DNA from: Diabrotica undecimpunctata
Taxonomy: Eukaryota; Arthropoda; Insecta; Coleoptera; Chrysomelidae
NCBI RefSeq assembly: GCF_040954645.1
Contig: NC_092809.1
Span: 76,896,935-76,960,934 of the forward strand
DNA: 64,000 nucleotides
Reading direction: 5' to 3'
Shown: piece after piece, positions 22,381-31,300 of the stretch
Position numbering within the stretch: position 1 is the stretch's first letter
Layout of the letters: every line of letters starts with the position of its first letter
Made by a program: the position numbers and the translations under genes
The notes under the pieces: generated by a model
What the model saw: only the letters and a program-made list of their open reading frames with translations
Database searches by the model: none
What the model was told of the DNA's origin: nothing

Positions 22381-24000
22381 GTTTTCTAACATCTTCGTGT
22401 CTTCTGGTATGGATCAGTGAATGAACATGTGCTAGTCGCAAGAACGTAATCTACCGTACTACTTATTAATCGACCGACTGGATTTACTCGCGAATTTTAG
22501 TTCAAAGCCACAGATTTATTTTGAATTTTATGCTCTGTTTAAAAAATTTGTTACTGGAGAGTCATACTGTAGCTCAAATCATTAAACTTAGTTCACATCG
22601 AAGAGGTTCGTAAATCGCAGTATCATCTAGCCGGTATAATCTTTTTATACAAATTAATACGTTGTAATCACAGCAGATTGGCAGCTCATAGAAGGAGCTA
22701 CACTCTGAGTTAAATTAAATAAAGACTGTTACGAATTTATAACAAATAAAACGTGGCTGAATAGTCATGTATAGAAATCTATTAATAAGAATAATATAAA
22801 GTATGAATAATAATAATAAGAAGAAGAAATTTAATAATAATTTACTAGTTTTTGAACGAAGGATCTAAAGAGGAATACTTAGTGGTATTTGTAAATATGG
22901 TAACTGAAGAAGAAGATACAGCTATGAAATATATAAGTAATATAAATACAAGAAATGTAAACACATAATCAGAAATCAAAATAGAGCAATCATATCATAC
23001 GAATTCTTATTTGATAGAGCGGAGAAGATAGACGTAGATGTAAACCAAAACTGGAAAGGATGGAAGCAATGACGTAGATGGCGATACTTAGAAGATCAAG
23101 AAAAGACTTGAGAAGATCAAGGATTAACTCTATGGCTCCAGTAACAATGATGCAATTAGCCACAAAGACAACCAATGTTAAAGATTTATTTTTTTTTAAG
23201 TTATGTTGAACAAGTTTATTAGGGAGTATCATTAATTTATATCATTTAAATAAAACGCAAAATCGCTGTTTCCGTTAATATGAAAATATATAAAATACAT
23301 AAAACATAAAAAAAATCTGAGTATGTTAACCCCATTTTTAGGTGATTGGCACCCCCCTGAACACCAATTGTCTTTTCTCAACCGTATATAAGAACCAGTA
23401 CAATACAGATATAATTGAAAATATTTTCCAACAATGGACAAATCTTCCGACCTAGTTACTCCTTTTTTCTCTGTAATTTTCGTGAAAGAAAAATTCCTCC
23501 TCGGTTGCCAGTCGAGAAACGAGAAACGTTGAATTAAAGCCAGGCAGGTCTTTACAAAAGTTTTTAATATCGCTGGCTTGTCGGTCAGAATGTTGGATAG
23601 ATGTGTGTATTGTGCTGCAAGATAATTTTGGTTAAGGAAAGGAAACTAATTTGCCGAGATTTATTTGTTTGCTGAGATACGGTCATGTAGAGGAATGATG
23701 ATCGTCCTTTGATAACCTGTATGTCTGATAAGATCATACAGGGTGGTTCATTGAAAATATTCTAGATAAACAGATCAATAATTTTATATAAGGTATGTTT
23801 AAGAGATTTAATACAACAGCGTAAAAAATAAATCTTATAAAAGAATAAGTAATATTTTACTTTAATTAGTAAATTTTAATATTTGGCAACACGGTAACCA
23901 AAACGTAAACAAATATTTTATTTGTCGTCTGCAATAAACTCAATTTCTGAGAGTTGTAACGGGAAATAAATTATTGAAAATATCCAGTGAACAATATAAG
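22381..24000. other. Interval without recognised gene
   Basis: No gene seen. ACAGGGTGGTTCATTGAAAA at about 23739 resembles the outer end of mariner-type elements, but no partner end was found. 23900-24250 may be the 5' UTR of LINE C; its true start is not visible. Confidence 0.4.
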
Positions 24001-24284
24001 ACATTAAGTGAAGGAGAGTGCTAAGAAAAAACTTTAAAATCGGTGAAATTACATCCGAAAACACCAAGGCCCTATAAAAAGTAAGATCGCTGTAATTGAT
24101 AAGCCTAATTAACATCAAAGCATAGAAACGAAACTCTGACCTTTGAAATTGCGACGTTGCCGTTGTGAGTAGACTTTCGGGGTAGACACAGAAAAATAAC
24201 AACGGTTAATAAACATAAAATAAATACGGTAAACGCTGTCTTCTCTGAACTGTTGAGGTGGAAGACAGTGTTTGGCGCCGGAAA

Positions 24285-25085
24285 ATGGAAAAATATATAA
24301 AAAATTTAGACAGTGATGATACACTTTCAGAAGGAGGGGCAAAAAGGAAGGACAGATATAAAGACAGCGAGGAAGAAGATAACATTTTCAGAAAGAGCAA
24401 GAAGTTTTCGAGAACACCAACAAAAACTCCAGAGAAAAAAAATGAGGCAACAAAAATTGATCAATTACTAATAATGGTGAGCCACCTCACCGATGATATT
24501 AAGGAAATAAAAAGAAATCAACAAGAATGCAAGGAAACGATAGAAAAGCTCATAATGGAAAACAGAGAGCTGAGAAAAGAAAATTCAGAACTAAAACAAG
24601 AAAATATAGAGATCAAGGAGGAACTCAGAGAAATAACAAAAAACATGGAAGTTATGGAAAAACACCGACGAATAAATAACATAGTTATGTACGGCCTAAA
24701 GATAGACACATATGAGCAAGCAGGGTTAAAAGGAACAATCAATAATTTCATCAAACAACATATAGGAGTAGAGGTTCAAATAAGGAATGCTCACAAGTTA
24801 GGCGAAAAAACATGCCTAATTGAATTGGAAAACCAGGAAGAAAAAAGAAAAATAATGGAAAAAAAGCACAAGTTAAAAGAAATTAAAGAGTACAAAATAT
24901 ATATCAACGAAGATGCAACCACAAAAGAACGAGAAATACAGAAAACAATTAGAGCTCAAGAACACATTGCTCAAGAAGAAAGAAATAAAGGAAATGAAGT
25001 CAAGATTGGAGTAAAAAAAATATGGGTAAATAACAGCGAATGGAAGTGGAATGACAAAGAAGGCGCAATATGTAAAAAAACATAA
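24285..25085 (+). CDS. LINE C ORF1 protein (coiled coil + RRM-like)
   Basis: A 266-codon open frame from the first ATG (24285); an upstream GTG at 24258 is in frame. This is the nucleic-acid chaperone/RNA-packaging ORF1 protein of LINEs. The N-terminal 60 residues are charged and basic (KRKDRYKDSEEEDNIF). A long heptad-type coiled coil spans about residues 65-140 (IKEIKRNQQECKETIEKLI and neighbours). Then RRINNIVMYGLK and CLIELENQEEKRKIMEKK look like the RRM-type and C-terminal segments of L1-like ORF1 proteins. No CCHC knuckle is present. The frame is intact, unlike ORF2, and stops 36 nt before the ORF2 frame. Assignment rests on context and architecture. Confidence 0.75.
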   Translation: MEKYIKNLDSDDTLSEGGAKRKDRYKDSEEEDNIFRKSKKFSRTPTKTPEKKNEATKIDQLLIMVSHLTDDIKEIKRNQQECKETIEKLIMENRELRKENSELKQENIEIKEELREITKNMEVMEKHRRINNIVMYGLKIDTYEQAGLKGTINNFIKQHIGVEVQIRNAHKLGEKTCLIELENQEEKRKIMEKKHKLKEIKEYKIYINEDATTKEREIQKTIRAQEHIAQEERNKGNEVKIGVKKIWVNNSEWKWNDKEGAICKKT

Positions 25086-25120
25086 AAAAACTAGCAACTA
25101 AATGTACTACTGGAATAAAG

Positions 25121-27608
25121 TTGACGAAACAAGCACAGAACAAGGTTAGCGATAATACGAAAAAAGGAAAAAAGAGGAAAAAAATGATAACGAGACCAAA
25201 ACACAAGAAAACATTACGAAAAGAACACTCACTTTTGGGAACATGGAATGTAAGAGGCACATATGGAGAAGGCAAACTTAAACACTTAGCGAGAGAAACT
25301 AAAAACCAAATAGACCACGTGCTCATCGAAAAAGAAGAACAGCAATGTATAAAGAAGATAAGAACATACAGAGGACCAGACGCCGACTCAGATCATTACA
25401 TGGTGGGCATCAAAATTAAGCAACTGATACCAGAAAACAAAAACAAAATAAAAAAAAAGAAATGTATACATAACCCAATTCGATTAGCAACAAAGAAAGA
25501 GCAAGAAATATACGAGGAAACAATGGAAAGAGATCTAAAAAAGATACAAATAGAAGAGCAAACTGAGAACAAATGGGAAAACATAAAGCAAATAATGAAC
25601 AAAGCAGCAAAAGAATGTAACAAACAAGAGAATAAAAAGAGGAAAGACTGGTTCGACATAGAGTGCCAAAAAGAAATAGAAATAAGAAAATCATTAAGGA
25701 TTGAAATGATCACGAAAGAAACAACAGAGACAAAGAATAGATATAGGGAGCAAAGACAAAAAGTAAAGAGAGTGCTGAGAGAAAAGAAGAGAAAACACAT
25801 AGAAAATAAGCTAAAAGAAATAGAAGAGAATTACAGAAATAAAAAAAATAAAAAACCTATATCAAGGTGCTAGAAATGAAAAAAAAGGTTTCCAACAAAA
25901 ACCCATATTCGTCAAAAACAAAGCAGGAGATAATATAAGCGGGGAAACAGAAATTGCCGAAAGATGGAAAGAGTATTTTGATGAATTACTAAATGGCAAT
26001 AATAAGTCAAACCAAAGAGAATGCGTGGAAACAGAAGCAAGAATCGAACACTTAGAAGACATAGAAGATAATTCACCCAGCAAAGAGCAAATCGAGGAAA
26101 TCATAAAAAATCTGAAAAACAACAAATCCCCTGGAAGCGATAACATAACAGCAGAGATGATGAAATATGGTGGAAAACTGCTAAATAATTGGATATACAA
26201 GATCATAAAGGAGATATGGATAAAAGAACGAATACCCGAAGATTGGAAGGAAGCCATTATTTGCCCATTACACAAAAAAGGAGACAAAACAGAATGCAGT
26301 AATTACAGAGGAGTAGCGTTACTAAATACCGTATATAAAATCCTATCAAAATCCATAAAAGATAAGCTAGAAAAAGAAGCTGAAAATATAATAGGCGAAT
26401 ACCAGTGCGGATTTAGACGAGGGAGAAGCACAACGAACCAAGTATTCATAATCAGAGAATTACAAGCAGAAAGCTATGAACACAACTTACCAACGATAGC
26501 GCTATTCATCGACTTCCAGCAAGCATACGATAGAATAAAAAGGTAGGAATTAAAAGAGACCCTTGAGGAACTGGGAGTTAGCAGAAAGTTGCGTAACATG
26601 ATACATCTTACTTTAGAGAATACAGAAAACAGAGTCAAAGTAAACAATCATGTATCGGACAAATTTATAGTAAACGAAGGATTAAGGCAGGGCGATCCTT
26701 TGTCATCATTACTCTTCAATTTATGCCTAGAAAAAATAATGCGAGAAGCGAAAATCAATAGAGAAGGACTCCTATATCATAAAAGACACCAAGTTTTGGC
26801 ATTTGCGGATGATATAGTGTTGCTGGCAAGAGGAAAAAAAGAGCTACAGGAGATAGTACAGAGAATAGTAAAAGCAGCAAAGAAAATGGGACTTTACATA
26901 AATGAAACTAAAACAAAATGTATGCAGTGGACAGATGATCAGTTCAGGGATGGACAAAAGTTTAAAGTAGAAGTAGAAGAAAGATTATCATACGAATTCG
27001 AAATGGTAGAAAGATTTACATACCTAGGTACAATAATATCACGCAAACCTAACATTAAAGAAGAAATACAAGCTAGAATAATGGCAGGCAATAGAAGTGT
27101 ACATGCTCTTAGTGGAATGTTGAAAAGCAAGTTTTTATCAAGAAAGGCAAAAATACAGTTATACAAAACAACTATACAACCAATAGTAACGTACTGCAGT
27201 GAGACATGGACAATGACAAAAAATGAACAAAATTTACTGGAGATATGGGAAAGGAAAATCCTGAGGAAGATATATGGAGGAATAATAAGGGACGGTTTAT
27301 GGATAAGAAGATCAAATGATGAGTTAGAGAAATTATATAATCAACCTAACATAATAGGAGTCATAAAGGCACAGAGACTAAGATGGCGAGGTCACCTAGA
27401 AAGGATGCCGAACACGAGGACTTCAAAAAGGGTAATGAACTACACTATAACTTTAAAAAAGAGAAAAGGAAGACCAAAAAATAGATGGAATCAGGAGGTA
27501 GAAAAAGATATGGAAGAAATTGGACTACGAGGCCAGAAAAGAAAGATGAATAACAAGAAGGAATGGAGAAAAATCACATATCGAGCCAGAGAAGATCTCA
27601 GTACATAA
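25121..27608 (+). pseudogene. pol: LINE C ORF2: endonuclease core deleted, RT nearly intact
   Basis: The endonuclease starts normally (LLGTWNVRGTYGEGKLKHLA, about 25234) but at about 25302 jumps to NQIDHVLIEKEEQQCIKK and then DADSDHYMVGIK. The family's catalytic Glu and the GD.N segment are missing, implying a deletion of roughly 500 bp. A frameshift at about 25845 in an A-rich run precedes the RT: NNKSPGSDNITAEMM, EYQCGFRRGRSTTNQ, FIDFQQAYDRI, then an in-frame TAG (26544-26546), LRQGDPLSSLLFNLCLE and catalytic LAFADDIVLLARG (FADD at 26802-26813). The C-terminus has TWTMTKNEQNLLEIWERKI, RLRWRGHLERMP and KKRKGRPKNRWNQEVEKD. Three lesions in total. Confidence 0.88.
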
Positions 27609-27672
27609 AGAAAAGCGAAAATGAAGAAAGAACAAACTTTTTAAGCCATGGGCCTCTAAGGCCTTTAGTGCT

Positions 27673-27711
<39 letters not shown>

Positions 27712-27824
27712 TTAACCAGCAGGGTATGTATGGACAGAACCCGTAGACAATCTAGTTGGATGTTTCGGTATTGGTCAAGGTAAAAGTTCTTTAAATCAAC
27801 TCAAACAAAATTTTGTTTAAAAAA

Positions 27825-28035
27825 GACGGTTGTCTTTCACATAATGCACAGGCTGTCAGAGACTATTTAGATTTAATTTTTCGTGTGATTTTAGTACACA
27901 AGGTACAATAAAATAGCCACATCGGTCACCAGACTTAACCCCCTTAGATTTCTATTTTTAAGAGATGCTACAGACCAATTTATACAGGCATAAATTCGAG
28001 CAAGCCACCAACTTGAAACAATTAAGACAAAATAT
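27825..28035 (+). pseudogene. mariner-family transposase fragment, 5' part (interrupted by gypsy A)
   Basis: Reads DGCLSHNAQAVRDYLDLIF, where families have a D-G-A-P-A-H block around the second catalytic Asp. It then runs through changing frames to HRSPDLTPLDFYF and ATNLKQLRQNI, the end of the catalytic core of a mariner-like transposase common in insects. It stops where gypsy A inserts (28035/28036) and continues at 31187. Stops and a frameshift precede the gypsy insertion, so the mariner was probably already dead. Confidence 0.75.
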
Positions 28036-28486
28036 TGTTACGATAGATAATGACGCATCATATGACTCAAAACTGTAAACATATTTATTACTAATATCTT
28101 TTCTATTCAAGTATTTTCTAGATCATACACCAGCCGGCAGAAACCCCAGGTAATAACCGATGGGTCCCCTCCGATAAAAAACCTGCTTTTGATGGAGTTC
28201 CTTCGATGAAAGGTCATCGATTCTTCGCCGTAATTCCAGAACTAACGGTTATTTATATATATGAGACATTTTAGTTAAAGGAACAGTTAGTTTTTGAACA
28301 TCGCGTCGAGTTTCTAAAATGTAACGCACGTATTGTAATAAATGTAAATAAATTATATAATTATTAGTGTGAAATAAATTAGTTATATTGTACAAATAAA
28401 GACTTTAAATAAACTTGTAAGTGTTATAAGTGTAGAACCTTTGATAATAAATAAAGACAATAAATTAGATTAATAAAAATATAACA
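28036..28486 (+). repeat. gypsy A 5' LTR (451 bp)
   Basis: Begins TGTTACGATA and ends AAATATAACA, with TSD ATAT just outside. The last roughly 110 bp are repeated at 31077-31186 with about two substitutions, which fixes the LTR end. The small difference indicates a fairly recent insertion. Confidence 0.88.
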
Positions 28487-28488
28487 AA

Positions 28489-28505
28489 TGGTGTCAGAAG
28501 TGGGA
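28489..28505 (+). promoter_or_regulatory. gypsy A tRNA primer-binding site
   Basis: TGGTGTCAGAAGTGGGA starts two bases after the 5' LTR. TGG at this place is the complement of a tRNA 3' CCA end; I cannot name the tRNA from memory with confidence. Confidence 0.8.
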
Positions 28506-28524
28506 TATAAAATAAATTGTGAAA

Positions 28525-29793
28525 ATGACTACGATTTATGAACTCACAGTTACGAATTTATTAAGACATCTCGAGGACAGAGAATTAGCTTCTACCGGAA
28601 AAAAGACTGATTTAGTCCAACGACTAAAGAACGCTTTGGAGGAAGATGGTTTAGATCCAGAAACTTATATATTTGAAGTCAAACATGCTACTGTTATCTC
28701 GTCAATTTCGAAAGTTTCCGGCGACATCACATCATTAGAGAACAAAGTTTCTGACGATATTTCGAAAGTTTCTTCTAATGTAGCCAAAGTTTCTGGTGAT
28801 GTGGCCAAAGTTTCTGGTGACATCGCATCATTAGAGAACAAGGTTTCCGGCGACATCGCTTCTTTAGAAGACAAAGTTTCTAACGAGATTTCTTCTCTAG
28901 AAAGCAAAGTTTCTGCTAACATCTCTTTGGAAATCTCTAAAGTCACTTCGGAGATGTCTGCCCTCGACGATATAATGTCTTCGTTAAAAAACCAAGTTGC
29001 TGCCGATATGTTGGCCTTCGAAGAAAAGATGAAAAAGATGGAAAGGAAGATGGAGGAAACAGGGACAGCAGAGAGAGGTAACAATCCGATTATAGTAGAG
29101 ACAAAAGAAGACGAGACGAAATGTAAGTTGGAAATACGGCCGAAATTTGAAGGAAGTGGAGGTTCTGTTCATGTGAAAGTCCCAACTTTCGACGGAAAAT
29201 CGTCATGGAACAACTACATGAAACAGTTCGAATCAGCTGCAAGAGCGAATGGATGGTCTGAAAAAGAAAAGGAAGTAAACCTGACTATCCCTCTTCGAGG
29301 AGATGCCTTAGATGTGCCTCAGACCATAGCCGTAGAGGAGACGGATGATTTCGAACAACTGAAGAAGAGGTTAAATATGCGATATGGCCACGAACATTTG
29401 GAGCATGTATATCAGTCGCAGCCTAAAAATCGAAGACAGAAGAAAGATGAGGCTCTTCAAGAATATGAGGTAGATATTGCCAGATTAGTACGATATGCTT
29501 ATCCAACAGCTCCCGAAGACATGATGGAAAAATTGGCCTTTCAAACGTTTATTGATGGTATTCGTGATCATGAAATGCAGAGAACACTGCGACTAGCTTG
29601 TCACAAGACGCTGATTGATGTATTATTCGCCGCCCTCGAATACGAGTCAGCTACACAGGCCTCTGGCGGTTACAGTAAAGTTAGGACTGTAAAAGAGGAA
29701 GGAGATGAAGATAAACTTGACCAACTCGTTAATATGATGAAAAGTATTACATGCAAGAAAATGAAGACCATAAAATCAAGAAACTCACCATAA
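28525..29793 (+). CDS. gag: gypsy A Gag with N-terminal SAP domain and coiled-coil repeats
   Basis: Capsid protein of the retrotransposon, 422 codons from ATG 28525 (a GTG six bases upstream is in frame). Residues about 6-40 match the SAP DNA-binding fold (LTVTNLLRHLEDRELASTGK then KTDLVQRLKNAL). Residues about 56-165 are repeats of a KVSGDIASLEN-type unit predicting a coiled coil. A typical Ty3/gypsy capsid region follows: VPTFDGKSSWNNYMKQFE, LRGDALDVP, YGHEHLEHVYQSQ, DMMEKLAFQTFIDGIRDHEM. The frame ends at 29793 without a zinc knuckle, which appears deleted together with protease. A SAP domain in gag is unusual and could tether the particle or complex to chromatin (inference). Confidence 0.88.
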   Translation: MTTIYELTVTNLLRHLEDRELASTGKKTDLVQRLKNALEEDGLDPETYIFEVKHATVISSISKVSGDITSLENKVSDDISKVSSNVAKVSGDVAKVSGDIASLENKVSGDIASLEDKVSNEISSLESKVSANISLEISKVTSEMSALDDIMSSLKNQVAADMLAFEEKMKKMERKMEETGTAERGNNPIIVETKEDETKCKLEIRPKFEGSGGSVHVKVPTFDGKSSWNNYMKQFESAARANGWSEKEKEVNLTIPLRGDALDVPQTIAVEETDDFEQLKKRLNMRYGHEHLEHVYQSQPKNRRQKKDEALQEYEVDIARLVRYAYPTAPEDMMEKLAFQTFIDGIRDHEMQRTLRLACHKTLIDVLFAALEYESATQASGGYSKVRTVKEEGDEDKLDQLVNMMKSITCKKMKTIKSRNSP

Positions 29794-29799
29794 GGAAAA

Positions 29800-31082
29800 C
29801 TAGAACGAGTCGGCCTTAGGGGGGCAGCTTCGACCCGGAACTTTTCCAAAGACCCTCTCATACTAATAGCTTCTTTGAAATGTGAAGATACTGTAAATGT
29901 AGATAGAGAAACAAATGGTAGAAGGCATACGTACGATATTTTCGTACCGAAAGGCGGAAAGACGGGAACAACAGTTGTTAAGCATAAAATTGATACTGGT
30001 AATGCTAAGCCAATTCGTCAAACAGCTCGACGATTACCACAGGCGAAAAGAGAGGAAACTGAAACGATTGTTCAGGAAATGAAGAAAGACGGGGTGATAG
30101 AACCTTCTACGAGCCCATGGGTCTCTCCGGTGGTCCTGGGTAAGAAGAAAGACGGAACGACGAGGTTCTGTGTGGATTATCGTTTGCTGAACAACGTTAC
30201 CAAGAAAGATAGTTATCCTCTGCCTCAGATCGACGATACATTGGACACATTGGCTGGAAGTAAATTGTTTTCTACTTTGGATTTAAAGTCTAGATACTGG
30301 CAGGTAGAAATGGACACAGTAGATAAAGAGAAGACAGCCTTCACCACAGGATCTGGATTGTGGCATTTCAACGTTATGCCATTTGGACTCTGTAATGCTC
30401 CTGCGACATTTGAGAGGCTTATGGAAAATGTATTGAGAGGATTATCTTGGAAAACATGCCTGGTTTATCTTCTTCTTCTTCTTCTGGTTCCTATCCGTTT
30501 CGGATGTTGGAAATCATATTGGCAATCATGACCTTGCTCGCTGCGGCTCGAAACAGCTCCGTTGAGGTTTTCTTAAACCATGTTCTTAAATTCCGCAGCC
30601 ATGATATTCTCCTTCTACCGGGTCCTCGCTTACCTTTGACTTTACCTTGCAATATAGACTGCAGCAGGGAGTAACGGTGCTGATTTCTCATAACGTGTCC
30701 CAGGTTATCCAGTCCCCTGGTTTATCTAGATGACATAATCGTCTTGGGGGAGACATTTGAAGATCATCTGAAGAATTTAGAAAACGTTTTTAATCGACTT
30801 AAAGCTGCCCAGTCGATGTTAAACCCCAAGAAGTGCCAGCTATTTCAAGGTAAAGTCAATTATCTGGGTCATATAGTTAGTAAAGGAGTGGCTGTGAATA
30901 AGGGAAAAATCGATTCCATTAAGGAATGGCCAGTACCAACGGACAAACATCAAGTGAGAAGTTTTCTTCGACTATGTACTTACTACCGGAGGTTTATTAA
31001 GAAGTTTGCAGATATCGCTAAGCCATTAACGCGACTTACAGAGGAAGCAAGAGACTACCGCTGGGATACACAGTACAATTAA
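29800..31082 (+). pseudogene. pol: gypsy A Pol: RT split by a LINE inside the YxDD motif
   Basis: After a short GLRGAASTRNFSKDPL-like linker, the frame from 29875 encodes RT: RRLPQAKREETETIV, GVIEPSTSPWVSPVVL, KDGTTRFCVDYRLLN, DSYPLPQIDDTLDTL, LDLKSRYWQVEM, HFNVMPFGLCNAPATF. At 30471 the frame enters a 245-bp minus-strand LINE A tail, with its first catalytic-motif residues duplicated by the 12-bp target repeat. After 30727 the RT resumes with DDIIVLGE, NPKKCQLFQGKVNYLGH and VRSFLRLCTYYRRFIKKFAD. At about 31077 it runs directly into LTR sequence. Insert plus one target copy is 257 bp, exactly the frame offset between the two RT halves, so the RT was open before the insertion. Protease, RNase H and integrase are absent. 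Confidence 0.9.
30471..30715 (-). mobile_element. LINE A tail inserted in gypsy A RT, 12-bp target duplication
   Basis: Minus-strand 245-bp copy: LGHVMRNQHRYSLLQSILQ, GKVKGKRGPGRRRISWLRNL, RAAASKVMIANMI, SNIRNG and stop, short 3' end and (GAA)n tail at 30471-30484. Flanked by CCTGGTTTATCT at 30459-30470 and 30716-30727. Closely related to the copy at 20030-20266. Confidence 0.93.
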
Positions 31083-31186
31083 TTATATTGTACAAATAAA
31101 GACTTTAAATAAACTTGTAAGTGTTATAAGTGTAAAACCTTTGATAATAAATAAAGACAATAAATTAGATTAATAAAAATATAACA
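31077..31186 (+). repeat. gypsy A 3' LTR remnant (about 110 bp)
   Basis: Matches 28377-28486 almost base for base and ends with the same TATAACA terminus. The start coincides with an AATTA microhomology at the pol/LTR junction, suggesting deletion between pol and the LTR by microhomology-mediated joining. Confidence 0.85.
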
Positions 31187-31300
31187 ATATAGTCGAACTT
31201 AGTAAAAACATATTAACAAATGAACTCAACGTCATGAAAAAGGCGTGATACACCAAATGATAGATTTGGTTTCTCTTTGGAACAAGCTGGTGATTTGTTT
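31187..31300 (+). pseudogene. mariner-family transposase fragment, 3' part
   Basis: Directly after the ATAT target duplication the interrupted frame resumes as VELSKNILTNELNVMKKA, then in a shifted frame a GFSLEQAGDLFKY-like end. Bridging the gypsy insertion gives a continuous frame across QNI/VEL, which confirms that the two pieces were one gene. Confidence 0.65.

Larger units (their letters stand above)
24240..27706 (+). mobile_element. LINE C: two-ORF non-LTR retrotransposon with internally deleted endonuclease
   Basis: A two-ORF LINE in the plus direction: ORF1 (24285-25085), ORF2 (about 25121-27608), a roughly 65-bp 3' UTR and a (TA)n tail (27676-27706). The 5' end is uncertain. The 3' UTR contains CCTCTAAGGCCTTTAGTGC immediately before the TA repeats, and LINE G at 36019 also runs straight into a (TA)n array. 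ORF2 carries a frameshift, one in-frame stop and a large deletion in its endonuclease, so the copy cannot be autonomous. Confidence 0.85.
28036..31186 (+). mobile_element. gypsy A: Ty3/gypsy LTR retrotransposon, internally deleted
   Basis: 5' LTR 28036-28486, primer-binding site, gag, RT portion of pol, and a remnant of the 3' LTR ending at 31186. Both outer ends follow the TG...CA rule (TGTTACGATA and TATAACA) and ATAT is duplicated at 28032-28035 and 31187-31190. The gag zinc knuckle/protease region, RNase H, integrase and most of the 3' LTR are deleted. A LINE A copy sits in the RT. Gag is related to the gag fragment of gypsy B, so both belong to one lineage. Confidence 0.9.

Noticed and set aside
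23739..23780. End of a mariner element
   Set aside because: CAGGGTGGTTCA looks like a transposon terminus, but no partner end or transposase is nearby.
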